Part shown: positions 8,792 through 18,007 of the stretch, piece by piece
How the letters are laid out: the number at the start of each line of letters is the position of its first letter
Numbering within the stretch: the first letter of the stretch is position 1
Assembly: GCF_002848005.1 (NCBI RefSeq)
Contig: NZ_PKHX01000001.1
Location: 438,407 to 502,406, forward strand
From: Varibaculum cambriense
GTDB taxonomy: Bacteria; Actinomycetota; Actinomycetes; Actinomycetales; Actinomycetaceae
Direction: 5' to 3'
DNA length: 64,000 nucleotides
The notes under the pieces: model-generated
The model's database searches: none
Seen by the model: the letters and a program-made list of their open reading frames with translations, nothing else
What the model was told of the DNA's origin: nothing
Translations under genes and position numbers: made by a program

Positions 8792-9364
8792 GTGGCAAAA
8801 GATGGCACTAACCGTGGCGGCCGCCGTGTGAGGGCTGGCGCGAAACCCGACCCGCTGAGTGAGAAACTCGCTAAGGGTCTGCCTGCTACTCGCTTGGAAG
8901 ATCCGCTAGCGACCCCTTTCGATTTTGAGGGCGCAGATGTTGGTGATGGGGCGGTGCTTGCTGGTGAGGTGATGCCGGAGCCGTCTGAGTATCTGTCGGA
9001 GGTTCAACGCGATGGCAAACCGCTGGGCGCGGACATTGTCTACCGAGAGACATGGCGCTGGCTTGACGAGCGTGGCTGCACGAAGTTTGTTTCTAAGCGT
9101 CTCATTGAGTCATACGCCCAGGCTTTCGCCCGGTATGTGCAGTGCGAGCAAGCAATCTCCAAGTTCGGTTTGCTCGGAAAGCACCCGACCACGGGAGCTG
9201 CTATCGCTTCCCCGTTTGTTGCGATGAGCCAATCTTTTGGTAAGCAAGCAAACGTGTACTGGTATGAGATTTTTGAAATTGTGCGGGCGAACTGCACCAC
9301 TGACTATTCGGGTGCGGCCCCGGGTGATGAGGTTATGGAGCAGCTGTTGAAAGCACGCTCGTAG
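8792..9364 (+). CDS. Terminase small subunit (P27-like)
   Basis: A 190-residue protein beginning at GTG 8792, chosen because AGGAGG (8777-8782) is at ideal spacing; the upstream ATG has no such site. A basic N-terminus (GTNRGGRRVRAGAKP) precedes a helical C-terminal part with SYAQAFARYVQCEQ and PFVAMSQSFGKQANVYWYEIF, as in P27-family small terminases. It should recognise the packaging site and deliver DNA to TerL. TerL is unusually distant, about 10.3 kb downstream, because methylation genes, the dcm insertion and small genes intervene. Confidence 0.85.
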   Translation: MAKDGTNRGGRRVRAGAKPDPLSEKLAKGLPATRLEDPLATPFDFEGADVGDGAVLAGEVMPEPSEYLSEVQRDGKPLGADIVYRETWRWLDERGCTKFVSKRLIESYAQAFARYVQCEQAISKFGLLGKHPTTGAAIASPFVAMSQSFGKQANVYWYEIFEIVRANCTTDYSGAAPGDEVMEQLLKARS

Positions 9365-9386
9365 ATGCGTCCTAGTGTTTTTGAGC

Positions 9387-9605
9387 TTATTTGGGGCGTT
9401 TTCTTGCGCTGAAGCCTACCCCTAGCGCGATTCCGACTCCTGTGCCGTTTGCTACCCCCAAGGCGATATCGTCCATAATGAACCCAAAGATAATGCCGGC
9501 CATCATCCCGGCAATCATTCCGTAAGCCACGGCTTTACCATTGCCGCCGGAAGGTTCTGACGGATTAGGTTTACTCGTTTCGTCTTGCACGAATCCCAGT
9601 ATCAC
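9387..9605 (-). CDS. Small glycine-zipper membrane protein, inverted
   Basis: A 72-residue reading frame opposite to the phage genes, between TerS and metK. The N-terminal half is polar; residues 25-63 are hydrophobic with glycines and alanines at regular spacing (MIAGMMAGIIFGFIMDD, GVANGTGVGIALGVG), typical of a membrane glycine zipper, and the end is basic. The start is GTG with a weak ribosome site. It may be a cargo gene or a lysis/exclusion-type membrane protein; no family is recognised. Confidence 0.5.
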   Translation of the reverse strand: MILGFVQDETSKPNPSEPSGGNGKAVAYGMIAGMMAGIIFGFIMDDIALGVANGTGVGIALGVGFSARKRPK

Positions 9606-9635
9606 ACACGATTCGGGTTTTCCTCGTTTTCTTCG

Positions 9636-9670
9636 CTCCCCACTCCTGGCTGATGGTGGGGAGTTTTTGT
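9636..9670 (+). terminator. Rho-independent terminator before metK
   Basis: Perfect 8-bp stem CTCCCCAC/GTGGGGAG with a 12-base loop, followed by TTTTTGTTTC. It separates TerS from the metK-methyltransferase group, so the latter may have its own promoter or depend on antitermination. Confidence 0.8.
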
Positions 9671-9703
9671 TTCTTTTGATTTTTCTACTGAAAGGGCATT
9701 CCT

Positions 9704-10894
9704 ATGACTAAGGTTCTAAGCGCTGAAGCAGTGTGTATCGGTCACCCCGATAAACTGTGCGATTTAATTGCTGATCAGATTCTTGACGAGATTCTCTACG
9801 CCGATCCCAACGCCCGCGTCGCGGTAGAGGTCATGGCTACTGGGCGACGCATTATTGTCACTGGTGAAATCAGCACTAATGCTCGTGTGGACTTGCGTGA
9901 TTGCGTACGAACTGCACTTACTGCAGCTGGCTATAAGCCGTGGAGATTTTTGGTGTATGTGTGGGTGAGGCGTCAATCTAGCGATATTAGCGGCGGGGTG
10001 AGCACATCTTTAGAGGCTCGCCATGGTGATGAGTCTGCTTATTGTCTTCAGGGTGCTGGTGATCAGGGCACGGTCTATGGTTATGCCTGCACTGATACTC
10101 CTGAGCGTTTACCGTTGCCTCTTGTTTTAGCCCACGAGATTTGTAAGCGGCTAGATCAGGCGCGCAAGCAAGGAACCATCACAGGGATCTTCTCGGATGG
10201 TAAAGCACAAGTTTCGGTGCGCTACAACGACGCAGGCAAACCGCAAGCCGTAGAGACGGTGGTGGTTTCCGTCCAGCACGATAAATCCAAGGATTTCGAT
10301 GAGTTGCGACGTGAAATCACCTCGATGATTATCGGTCCAGCTTGCTCTTCGTATCTTCCTGTCGATGAGAACACGACTATTTTGGTGAATCCTTCTGGGC
10401 GGTTCGTGGAGGGCGGCCCTAAAGCCGACACCGGACTCACCGGTCGAAAACTTATGGTTGATACCTATGGCGGTTTTGCTGGGCATGGTGGTGGAGCGTT
10501 TTCCGGTAAGGATCCGTCGAAGGTTGACCGGTCGGGTGCTTATATGGCGCGTTTGATCGCCAAGACGGTGGTGGATGCGCACCTAGCTGAAGAGTGCCAA
10601 GTCAGCATTTCTTATGCGATTGGTAAAGCCGACCCGGTCGCTTTTGCTATCGACACGCTCGGCACCGGTGAACATCCTGATTAACTAATTACGGCTGCTG
10701 CGCGCGATGTCTTTAATCTTCGTCCGGCTGCGATCATCGACCAGTTACATCTCAAATCTCCCGGTTACGTGCGGTATTCGACGTATGGGCATTTCGGGGA
10801 TTGCACACGCAAGTGGGAAGACACCTGGACTACTAGCCGCGAGCTTGTCAAGGCGGTGAAAAACCATGCGCATCAAGCAAATAGCCATAAGTGA
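9704..10894 (+). pseudogene. metK: Phage S-adenosylmethionine synthetase interrupted by one in-frame TAA
   Basis: MetK makes AdoMet from methionine and ATP. The first 326 residues are intact, with GHPDK, GAGDQG and the GGGAFSGKDPSKVDRSGAY loop. At 10682-10684 a TAA follows GTGEHPD. The same frame then continues without another stop to 10892-10894 with the expected C-terminus ([14 protein letters not shown], then STYGHFG). Read through, it would be 396 residues, the normal length. It sits directly before two DNA methyltransferase genes, so it probably supplied their methyl donor. One substitution would restore it; loss of function is inferred. Confidence 0.85.
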
Positions 10895-12122
10895 TCTCAC
10901 CCCAGCTGACTACAACCCCCGCAAAGACCTACAACCTGGGGACACGGACTACGACAAACTAAAACGCTCGCTAAGCGAGTTTGGATATGTGGAGCCAGTC
11001 ATCTGGAACAAAACCACCGGAAATATTGTAGGTGGGCATCAGCGCCTGAAAGTACTAGCTGATCTGGGCTATAAAACCGTGGACTGCGTGGTCGTCGAAC
11101 TCGACGAAACCCGCGAAAAAGCCTTAAATGTTGCTCTAAACAAGATCAGTGGCGATTGGGATAATTCCAAACTCGCCCTACTCATAGCCGACCTGGATGC
11201 TTCCGATTTCGACGTTGAACTCACCGGTTTCGACGAATCCGAAATACAACAGTTAATAGGTTCTCTTGATAGCGACAGTATCGAAGACGATAACTTCGAC
11301 CTGAACGCCGCCCTTGAAGCAGCAGCTTTCGTCGAAAAAGGCGATATCTGGAGGATTGGTAGGCATCGCCTGATGTGCGCGGACGCCACGAACCCGGCCG
11401 ATGTCGAAACCTTGATGGATGGCAAACAGGCTAATCTGGTGGTCACAGACCCGCCTTACAACGTGGACTTCAAATCGAACAGCGGCCTGAAAATCGCAGG
11501 CGACAAACAAGACACAGACACCTTCTACCAGTTCCTACTAGCTGCATTCACCAACATGGCGGCATCCCTAGATAAGGGAGGGTCAGCCTATGTCTTCCAC
11601 GCCGACACCGAAGGATTGAACTTCCGTCGCGCTTTTCAAGACGCTGGCTTCTACCTGTCGGGCTGTTGTATTTGGGTCAAAGACTCCCTCGTACTTGGCC
11701 GTTCCCCATACCAGTGGCAGCACGAACCAGTGCTGTATGGGTGGAAGAAAGACGGCTCTCACGCTTGGTATGCGAATCGCAAACAAACCACGGTGTGGAA
11801 TTTCGCCAAGCCGAGGAAGAATTCCGATCACCCCACTTCCAAGCCACTAGACCTGTTGGCTTATCCGATTCGTAACTCCACCCAAACCAACGCAATCATC
11901 CTCGATACCTTTGCTGGGTCTGGTTCCACACTCATGGCTGCAGAAGCCACAGACCGCACTTGCTATTGCATGGAGCTGGATGAGAAATACGCTTCCGTGA
12001 TTGTGCGCCGCTATGCCGAAGCAACCGGAGACGCAGCTGGGATCACCTGTACCCGTGGCGGCAAAGAATACGCCTACCTCGATTTGGTCAAAGAAGTCGA
12101 GCGCCCCAAGCAGAAAGGCTAA
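10866..12122 (+). CDS. ParB-nuclease-domain DNA methyltransferase (N6/N4 type)
   Basis: A 418-residue fusion. Residues 1-100 form a ParB/sulfiredoxin-like domain ([17 protein letters not shown]). Residues 165-400 form an amino-methyltransferase with the catalytic DPPYNVDF (near 198) and the AdoMet-binding [10 protein letters not shown] (near 346); the order (DPPY before FAGSGS) is that of the beta class. It probably methylates adenine or N4-cytosine in phage DNA to escape restriction. Its start lies inside the 3' end of the full-length metK frame, implying coupled expression. It looks intact, unlike the metK and dcm beside it. Confidence 0.9.
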   Translation: MRIKQIAISDLTPADYNPRKDLQPGDTDYDKLKRSLSEFGYVEPVIWNKTTGNIVGGHQRLKVLADLGYKTVDCVVVELDETREKALNVALNKISGDWDNSKLALLIADLDASDFDVELTGFDESEIQQLIGSLDSDSIEDDNFDLNAALEAAAFVEKGDIWRIGRHRLMCADATNPADVETLMDGKQANLVVTDPPYNVDFKSNSGLKIAGDKQDTDTFYQFLLAAFTNMAASLDKGGSAYVFHADTEGLNFRRAFQDAGFYLSGCCIWVKDSLVLGRSPYQWQHEPVLYGWKKDGSHAWYANRKQTTVWNFAKPRKNSDHPTSKPLDLLAYPIRNSTQTNAIILDTFAGSGSTLMAAEATDRTCYCMELDEKYASVIVRRYAEATGDAAGITCTRGGKEYAYLDLVKEVERPKQKG

Positions 12123-12125
12123 CCC

Positions 12126-13177
12126 TTGACAAAAACTTTAAGGCTTGGCTCGCTTTTTGATGGCTCAGGTGGCTTCCCACTAGCGGCAACAAAGGTTGGT
12201 ATCGAACCTGTGTGGGCAAGTGAGATTGAGCCCTTCCCGATCCTGGTCACCACCACGCGCCTTCCGCAAATGCAACACCTAGGCGACATCTGCGACATTG
12301 ACGGCAGTCAGCTAGAGCCGGTGGATGTGGTCACGTTTGGCTCTCCTTGCCAAGACCTGTCGGTAGCAGGTAAAAGGGCAGGTTTAGCTGGCGAACGCTC
12401 GGGTCTATTCCACCAAGCCGTCAGAGTCATCAGAGAAATGAGAAAGGCAAGTCATGGTCTATATCCAAGATTCGCTGTTTGGGAAAACGTGCCCGGAGCC
12501 TTCTCAAGCAATAAAGGGGCAGACTTCCACAGCGTCCTGCAAAACCTCATCTCGGTTGTCGACGAAACGGCAGCGGCTGACCTACCTCGAGTACAAAAGT
12601 GGCATAAAGCTGGAGCGATCGTGGCAGACCAATGGAGTATTGCGTGGCGAGTATTGGACGCGCAATTTTTCGGAGTACCCCAACGACGCAAAAGAATCTA
12701 CCTTATCTGCGATTTTGCAAGCGGGCGTGCCGGACAAATACTCTTTGAGCCCCAACGCGTGTTCCGGGATCTTGCGCCGGGCTGCAGTGAAAGGCAAAAC
12801 CCTCCCACCAATCCTCGAGCAGGCACTCACGAGGCAAGCAAATCTTTAGATGTGTTCGCCTTGCGGATGCGGGCAGGTAAACCAGGCGGCGGTAAAGGCC
12901 CGCTCGTGCAAACAAACCTTTCGGGCACGCTCGGATGCAGTAACGACCAGAGTATTATTGAGCCGCTACTGTTTGACCATCATCCTCATGATGCCAGGGT
13001 GGGCGGACCATGCCAGATAGCACCAACCGTGACCGCTCGTTACGGCACTGACGGAGGCAATACTCCCATCATCGCTACCGCCTACGGTTTCAATGCGTTG
13101 CATGAGGGACGCGGCGCAGCAGTAGGCAGGTACGGTTATCCCACCGAGGTATCAAAGACGCTCGATACGTCTGGAGC
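12126..13177 (+). pseudogene. dcm: C5-cytosine DNA methyltransferase, 5' part (split by insertion)
   Basis: N-terminal and central parts of a phage C5-cytosine methyltransferase. Visible motifs: AdoMet-binding LFDGSGGFPLAA, catalytic SPCQDLSVAGKR with the active cysteine, the ENVPGAF motif, and QRRKRIYLI. The frame is open up to KTLDTSG, then foreign DNA starts at about 13178 and the frame ends at 13337 in nonsense. The missing C-terminal part is found in the same frame at 17459-17927. Start is TTG at 12126, 4 bases after the ParB-methyltransferase stop. Confidence 0.9.
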
Positions 13178-13816
13178 TATTCTCAAATTATTAATACGAA
13201 AATCGGTTCCCTGGACACCTCTAAACTTGGCCCTGCCGCGCAGATGTCGATGCTGGAAGCCGGATTTTTCGCGTCGGCAGATCCGCAGGGCGACGGGCAG
13301 ATTGATTGGCAGGTCTATGGTTCTGACGGTGCGATAGTGGGGGAGGGCAAGTGCCCCGCCCTGGCGGTACAAGCCTTGCACACTCAACTGCGCGCCGGAC
13401 TTCGGCTGGACACTGACAGCGCTATGGCAGCTCTAAAATCTGGGAAAATCCCTGTCCTCATGCCCAATCGGACGTATTTTTTGGCAGACCGCGGGGAAAC
13501 CTGTGCGTCCTGGCCCGGCTGCGCTGCCAAAACTTGGACCACCGGGGACGGCGTTACCCTCAATCTGAAAGCTCCGGGGACTCCGTTGACCTCCGACGCG
13601 ACAAAAGCCGTGTTTACGGAGGGCAACGGGGGGCTGCTGAGTTACGGGGTGGTCGACGGGAAATTCCTTTGGGAAGGCGTCGCGCCGCCATTGAAAGGAG
13701 CTGCCACCACCGGGGATACGTTTGTCCTGGGGTCAGGGTTGGGTCAGTTGGCGCAGCTGGGTGACCTCAACAAGGGCAGTGCCAAGGCAGTGTTGCGCTA
13801 CCTCGGCCTACCCTAG
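13178..13816 (+). pseudogene. Unknown protein, 3' fragment (5' end lost at junction)
   Basis: An open frame runs from the junction through INTKIGSLDTSKLGPAAQ to the stop at 13814-13816, about 212 codons; the first ATG inside is at 13244. The lack of a start near the junction and the continuous frame suggest a C-terminal fragment of a larger protein. It contains ALKSGKIPVLMP, DATKAVFTEGNGG and a C-terminal QLGDLNKGSAKAVLRYLG. I do not recognise the family. It converges on the transporter permease gene, 9 bases away. Confidence 0.6.
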
Positions 13817-13825
13817 AGGGCTGCC

Positions 13826-14719
13826 TCAAGAAGCAACCTGTTGAGGTTCCGGGTCAGAGCCGGGGGCGGCAGACTGCGCGCCATGATAGCGCTGCAGACG
13901 CTGTTGACGAAGCAAATCCACCAGCCAAACAATCAGGAACAATACGCCTTCAAGCAGCACGACTGTGGCTCCTGACGCGGTATCGAACCAGTAGGAAATA
14001 TAGGCTCCCAGCACGACACAGGATACGGAAAGCAAGGGAGCTATCCATAGCATAGCGTTGAACCGGTTTGTGAGCAGCCGGGCGGTTGCGCCAGGGGTAA
14101 TCACCAGTGCCACGATGAGGATTGCGCCCACTGCTTGCATCGCCACCACGACTGTCAAAGACAGAGCTACCAGCAACAGAGTCGCCAACCAGCTTGTAGA
14201 GATGCCGATAGCGTGGGCGTGAGTCTTGTCGAAGGCATACAGCACCAAATCCCGTTTTTTGTATAACAACAGCACCAGAGCGAGTGGGCTCAATATCAAG
14301 ACCTGCCACATATCGGCTCTGGTAATGCCGAGCATGTCGCCAAACAAAATGTGGTGCAAATCAATGTGACTGGGGAACAGACTGATTAAGACCAGACCGG
14401 AGGCAAACATTGTCGTGAATACCACCCCAATAGCCGTGTCTTCTTTGACCCGTCCGCGCCCCCGCACTGCGCCAATCAATCCCACCACCAGCAAAGCTGC
14501 CACGAGGGCGCCTATTGCGAAGGGCGTTCCCAAGAGGTAGGACACGACGATTCCGGGAAGAATTGCGTGGGACAGGGCGTCACCTAACAGTGACCAGCCA
14601 ATCAAGACCAACCAGCAGGACAACACGGCACAAACCGCCGCCGCGACTCCGGTGACGATGATGCCCCGGAGCATAAACTGCTGCGTCCACATTTCGATGA
14701 AAGCTTCATAAAAATTCAC
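13826..14719 (-). CDS. Metal ABC transporter permease (ABC-3 family)
   Basis: A 297-residue integral membrane protein with eight or so hydrophobic segments, of the ABC-3 family that imports manganese, zinc or iron. Family-like segments include GDALSHAILPGIVVSYLLG near residue 45, EDTAIGVVFTTMFASG near 95 and VGAILIVALVITPGATARLL near 215. The C-terminal tail is polar. Its start overlaps the ATPase gene by 4 bases. It is the last gene of a binding protein-ATPase-permease operon; the metal is not decided by sequence, manganese or iron being most likely given the operator upstream. Confidence 0.9.
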   Translation of the reverse strand: MNFYEAFIEMWTQQFMLRGIIVTGVAAAVCAVLSCWLVLIGWSLLGDALSHAILPGIVVSYLLGTPFAIGALVAALLVVGLIGAVRGRGRVKEDTAIGVVFTTMFASGLVLISLFPSHIDLHHILFGDMLGITRADMWQVLILSPLALVLLLYKKRDLVLYAFDKTHAHAIGISTSWLATLLLVALSLTVVVAMQAVGAILIVALVITPGATARLLTNRFNAMLWIAPLLSVSCVVLGAYISYWFDTASGATVVLLEGVLFLIVWLVDLLRQQRLQRYHGAQSAAPGSDPEPQQVAS

Positions 14720-15522
14720 TGTCCACCTCCTGACGCGGCGGGATTTAATCCAAACGCTTTCGCGAGGTTTTGCGGGTCTAAGGCGCCGGCGGGATCACCT
14801 TGATAAACTACGCGACGATACAGCAAAACCACTTCATCGCAGAGCTTTTCCAAAGAAGCCAAATCGTGGGTTGAAACCACCACCGTGGTGCCTTTTGCCG
14901 AGATTTTGCGCAGCAAATCGACGATATTGGTTTCGGAGTATTTGTCTACTCCGGCAAACGGTTCATCGAGGAGCAGGAGGGGCGCGCCTTGGGCAATCGC
15001 GCGGGCGATAAACACCCTTTTCTTTTGACCGCCGCTCAACGCCCCAATTTGGCGCTGTTGCAAATCTTGCAACTCCACCATTTCTAACGCGGCTTGCACC
15101 GCTGCCACGTCTGCAGATTTGGGACGACGGGTCGGTCCCATAAATCCATACCGTCCCATCATGACGACTTGGTTTACGTTAACCGGGAAGTCCCAATCGA
15201 TTTCCTCATTTTGCGCAACATAACCAATCAGTCGCTGTTTGCGGGCTTGGTTCGCGTCAATTCCGGCAACTTTAATACTGCCCTTTTGATACGAAACGCT
15301 GTTGGTGATGGATTTGAACAGTGTTGATTTTCCCGAACCGTTCATCCCTACCAGACCACAAATTTGACCGCGCGACACGGTTAAACTGGCACCCTCCAGT
15401 GCCACATTAGCTCCGTAACGAACATGCAAATCTGAGACTTCTAATATAGGCGGGGCTAAATTTGAGCTGGACTCAGCTTCAGCCCCGCCTGGCTCTATGC
15501 GGTTGTCGAGAGCATCACTCAT
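14716..15522 (-). CDS. Metal ABC transporter ATP-binding protein
   Basis: A 268-residue ABC ATPase. Walker A is GMNGSGKST (near residue 59), the signature is LSGGQKKR, Walker B is LLLLDEPFAGVD and the switch histidine is in VVSTHDL. The sequence fits the Mn/Zn/Fe importer class (QNEEIDWDFPVNV, VMMGRYG). It overlaps both neighbours by 4 bases, so the three transporter subunits are made together and it powers the permease encoded next. Confidence 0.93.
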   Translation of the reverse strand: MSDALDNRIEPGGAEAESSSNLAPPILEVSDLHVRYGANVALEGASLTVSRGQICGLVGMNGSGKSTLFKSITNSVSYQKGSIKVAGIDANQARKQRLIGYVAQNEEIDWDFPVNVNQVVMMGRYGFMGPTRRPKSADVAAVQAALEMVELQDLQQRQIGALSGGQKKRVFIARAIAQGAPLLLLDEPFAGVDKYSETNIVDLLRKISAKGTTVVVSTHDLASLEKLCDEVVLLYRRVVYQGDPAGALDPQNLAKAFGLNPAASGGGQ

Positions 15523-16421
15523 TTCTGAGTCAATCCTCGGGTAATCAAATCTGCGTCGTAGCGCAACAGATCCAGATAGGTCGGAACGTCTCCATCTGAG
15601 TCTGACAAGGAATCAACATACAATTCCCCACCGAATTTCGCACCTGTGGCTTCCACAACGGGTCGCATTTTGTCTCCCACGGTTGACTCGCAGAAAACTG
15701 CGGGAACGTGGTTTTGCTTCACGTAGTCTTCCACTTCCGCTACGCGAGAGGGAGTGAGGGCTCCTTCGGCATTTACGCCCCACAAGAATTTCTCGTTGAG
15801 GTTATAGTCGCGAGTCAGATACGAGAATGCTCCCTCACAGCTGACCAAAGTACGTTGTGACGGGTCGAGCTGAGAAAGCGTGGACGTGATGTCCTCGCCG
15901 ACTTTTTCAATCTTGGCACCATACTGTTTGGCATTTTCCTGGTACTCGGAGCAGTTCTTTGCATCTAAATCGCAGAAGGCTTTTGCCATATTCTTCACGT
16001 AGAGGGCGCCGTTTTTCGGGCTCATCCAAGCGTGCGGATTGGGCTTACCCTTGTAGTCGCCTTCGGTAATCGGAATGGGCTCTACGCCCTGCGAAACATT
16101 GACCTTTTTGGCATCCAGATCGGCGGTAAACTTCGTGAACCAGCGTTCCAAATCCAGCCCGTTATTTAAAATCAGTTTCGCTTTCTGCGCCGACTTCAAG
16201 TCCGAGGGCGTGGGTTGGTAATCGTGGATTTCCGCCCCAGGTTTGGTGATAGAGCGGACTTCCAGATGGTCTCCGGCAACGTTTTGAGCCATGTCCTGCA
16301 ACACGGTAAATGTGGTGAGGACCAGGGGTTTGCCTGGTGCGGCTGAATCCGAGCTGGAGCTGGGGGTCCCGCCGCACCCGCTGAGAGAGGCTCCCAGGCA
16401 CAAAAGCGCGGCTACGGTCAA
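15519..16421 (-). CDS. Metal-binding lipoprotein (ZnuA/MntA-like solute-binding protein)
   Basis: A 300-residue substrate-binding lipoprotein of the cluster A-I family. A signal sequence ends in the lipobox LSGC (Cys about residue 16), followed by a Ser/Pro linker and the family core (VLTTFTVLQDMAQNVAGDH, PGAEIHDYQPTPSD with a ligand histidine, NPHAWMSPKN, FCESTVGDKM). It captures metal outside the cell and hands it to the permease. Start is uncertain: TTG at 16421 gives a signal peptide without positive residues, while an in-frame ATT at 16433 would add a lysine. The first operon gene, it lies 53 bases from a DtxR/MntR-like operator. Confidence 0.9.
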   Translation of the reverse strand: MTVAALLCLGASLSGCGGTPSSSSDSAAPGKPLVLTTFTVLQDMAQNVAGDHLEVRSITKPGAEIHDYQPTPSDLKSAQKAKLILNNGLDLERWFTKFTADLDAKKVNVSQGVEPIPITEGDYKGKPNPHAWMSPKNGALYVKNMAKAFCDLDAKNCSEYQENAKQYGAKIEKVGEDITSTLSQLDPSQRTLVSCEGAFSYLTRDYNLNEKFLWGVNAEGALTPSRVAEVEDYVKQNHVPAVFCESTVGDKMRPVVEATGAKFGGELYVDSLSDSDGDVPTYLDLLRYDADLITRGLTQK

Positions 16422-16473
16422 GGTTTCTTTAATTTTTGCTTGTTTTTAAATCTCTTCACGGGTATAGCCTAAG

Positions 16474-16487
16474 TTAGGCATACCTAA
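16474..16487. promoter_or_regulatory. DtxR/IdeR/MntR-like metal operator
   Basis: TTAGGCATACCTAA is an inverted repeat (TTAGG/CCTAA) resembling binding sites of the DtxR family of metal-dependent repressors in actinobacteria. It lies upstream of the transporter operon, between it and leuS. It suggests the transporter is shut off when iron or manganese is plentiful. Site by resemblance only. Confidence 0.6.
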
Positions 16488-16548
16488 GTTTGCAAGCCCG
16501 AAACCGTTGAAATCCCGTAATTTAGCGATTTTTTTGTACTGACAAATC

Positions 16549-17458
16549 CTAAAAAACCAAGGATACGAGCTTTGGAGCACGCACGATAATCCGTTTCGGC
16601 TCCCGCCCGTCCAGCAACTTCACCACCGCCGGTTCCGCCAGGACCTTCGCCTGCAAATCCGCCTCGGAAATCTCGGGGTCCACCGACACTTTCGCGCGCA
16701 CCTTGCCCGCCACCTGCACCACGCAAGTGACCTCCTCAGCCGCCAACAGCGACTCATCGGTCACGACCGGGAACGTGGCCCGGGCGATTCCGCCCTGGTG
16801 ACCCAAACGTTCCCACAGTTCCTCCGCAATGTGCGGAGCGATGGGGGCGACCATCACGACCAACGCTTCTGCGGCCTCACGTGGCACCTGGGGTAACCCG
16901 GTGAGGTGATTATTCAGCACAATCATCTTGGCGATAGCCGTGTTCACGCGCAGATTGTCGTACTCCACGGTGACATCGTGAATGGTGCGAGCCAGCACTT
17001 TTGCGGTCGCCAAATCCGGGGCGTCATCGGTCACGGTGAGCGCGCCGGTGTTCTCATCGACGATATTGCGCCACAGTCGCTGCAGGAAACGCTGGGAACC
17101 GACCACCGCGCGCGTGTCCCACGGACGGGACATATCCAGCGGTCCCATCGACATCTCGTAAACCCGGAACGTGTCCGCGCCGTAATCCGCGCACATCTGA
17201 TCAGGGGTGACAATGTTCTTGAGCGACTTGCCCATCTTGCCGAACTCGCGGTTGACGGGCTGACCCTGCCAGGTAAAGCCGTCCTCCTCGCTACCCTCCA
17301 CCTCGTCAGCCGGGACGTATTGCCCACGTGAATCCGTGTAGGCATAAGCCTCAATCATGCCCTGGTTGAACAGGCGATGGAACGGCTCTGAACTGGACAC
17401 ATATCCCAAGTCGTAGAGGACCTTGTGCCAAAAACGCGCGTACAGCAGGTGTTTCTCC
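16549..17458 (-). pseudogene. leuS: Leucyl-tRNA synthetase, C-terminal fragment
   Basis: About 303 codons of the C-terminal part of LeuS. The open frame starts at the junction (SEKHLLYARFW), and includes the KMSKS-type loop (FGKMGKSLKNIV), the anticodon-binding region (SQRFLQRLWRNIVDE) and the C-terminal domain ending PKLVSLVF. The N-terminal catalytic part with the HIGH motif and the editing domain is absent, so this copy cannot charge tRNA. LeuS is essential, so an intact copy must exist elsewhere. It marks the right end of the inserted block. Confidence 0.92.
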
Positions 17459-17927
17459 GACCTGTAACCAAGGTGGCATCGCCATCGTCGAACCCGACGT
17501 TGTGAGTGCCTCGAAGGCAGACTTCTTCTGCCGAGGCAACGTCAATATTGCTGGCGCTCTGTTGGCTTCGGACTCAACTGAGCCTCCCCTGGTCACTGAC
17601 CCTGGCATGCCCAAATACCGCGTGAGACGATTAACCCCCACCGAGTGCGCCCGCCTACAAGGATTCCCTGATGATTGGACACGAGATTTAGCAATCAGCG
17701 ATCCTACAGATTCACAGTTGGATTACTGGTGGCAGGTCTGGGCCAGCTGGGGCAAGGTGCAAGGATTGAAGAAACCTAAAACCCGCAACCAAGTACGCTC
17801 CTGGCTCACCAATCCTGGAACCGACCGGGCGTTATACAAGCTGTGGGGAAACGGGATAGCTTTGCCGTGCGCCAAACTCGTGCTTTCCCAGATAGTCGCC
17901 GAGACCACTAAAACTCCTGGATTTTAA
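17459..17927 (+). pseudogene. dcm: C5-cytosine DNA methyltransferase, 3' part
   Basis: C-terminal part of the methyltransferase split by the inserted block. The frame opens at TCNQGGIAIVEPDVVSAS, matching what should follow the 5' part, and carries the conserved end motif RRLTPTECARLQGFPDDW and GNGIALPCAKLVLSQI. A GTG at 17502 could start translation but would yield only this non-catalytic end. Together with 12126-13177 it would encode about 506 residues, a plausible full-length enzyme. Confidence 0.9.
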
Positions 17928-17935
17928 GGCAAAAA

Positions 17936-17985
17936 TTACTGGATAAGCCCGCGAACCTATGGCTGTATATACATGACCAAACAAA
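17936..17985 (+). promoter_or_regulatory. Repeated upstream element, copy 1
   Basis: First of three copies of a conserved upstream element: TACTGGATAAG, about 11 variable bases, then CTATGGCTGTATATACA. TGTATATACA is a perfect 10-bp palindrome. Copies 2 and 3 are at 18684-18757 and 19200-19272. Each lies 20-60 bases before a small phage gene, so it is probably a promoter with an operator. This copy is the least complete, lacking the AAACGGTACACAAC tail. Confidence 0.7.
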
Positions 17986-18007
17986 ACACAAGAAAGAAGA
18001 TTTGGTG

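Larger units (their letters stand above)
13178..17458. other. 4.28-kb foreign chromosomal block inserted in dcm
   Basis: Joining 13177 to 17459 gives an uninterrupted dcm frame (TSG-A-TCNQGG), so the inserted piece is 4281 bp. Its left end cuts into an unknown gene and its right end cuts into leuS, so both terminal genes are truncated exactly at the junctions; between them is a complete metal ABC transporter operon with a metal-repressor-like operator. No transposase, terminal inverted repeats or obvious target duplication is visible. It looks like a captured chromosomal fragment or, less likely, an assembly chimera. Confidence 0.8.

Noticed and set aside
13244-13337. Extension of the Dcm frame past 13177
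   Set aside because: After KTLDTSG the residues lose all similarity to the family, while the proper continuation is at 17459; the extension is chance reading into the inserted block.
13178-17458. Inserted block as a transposon or integron
   Set aside because: No transposase, terminal inverted repeats, target duplication or att-type sites found at either junction.
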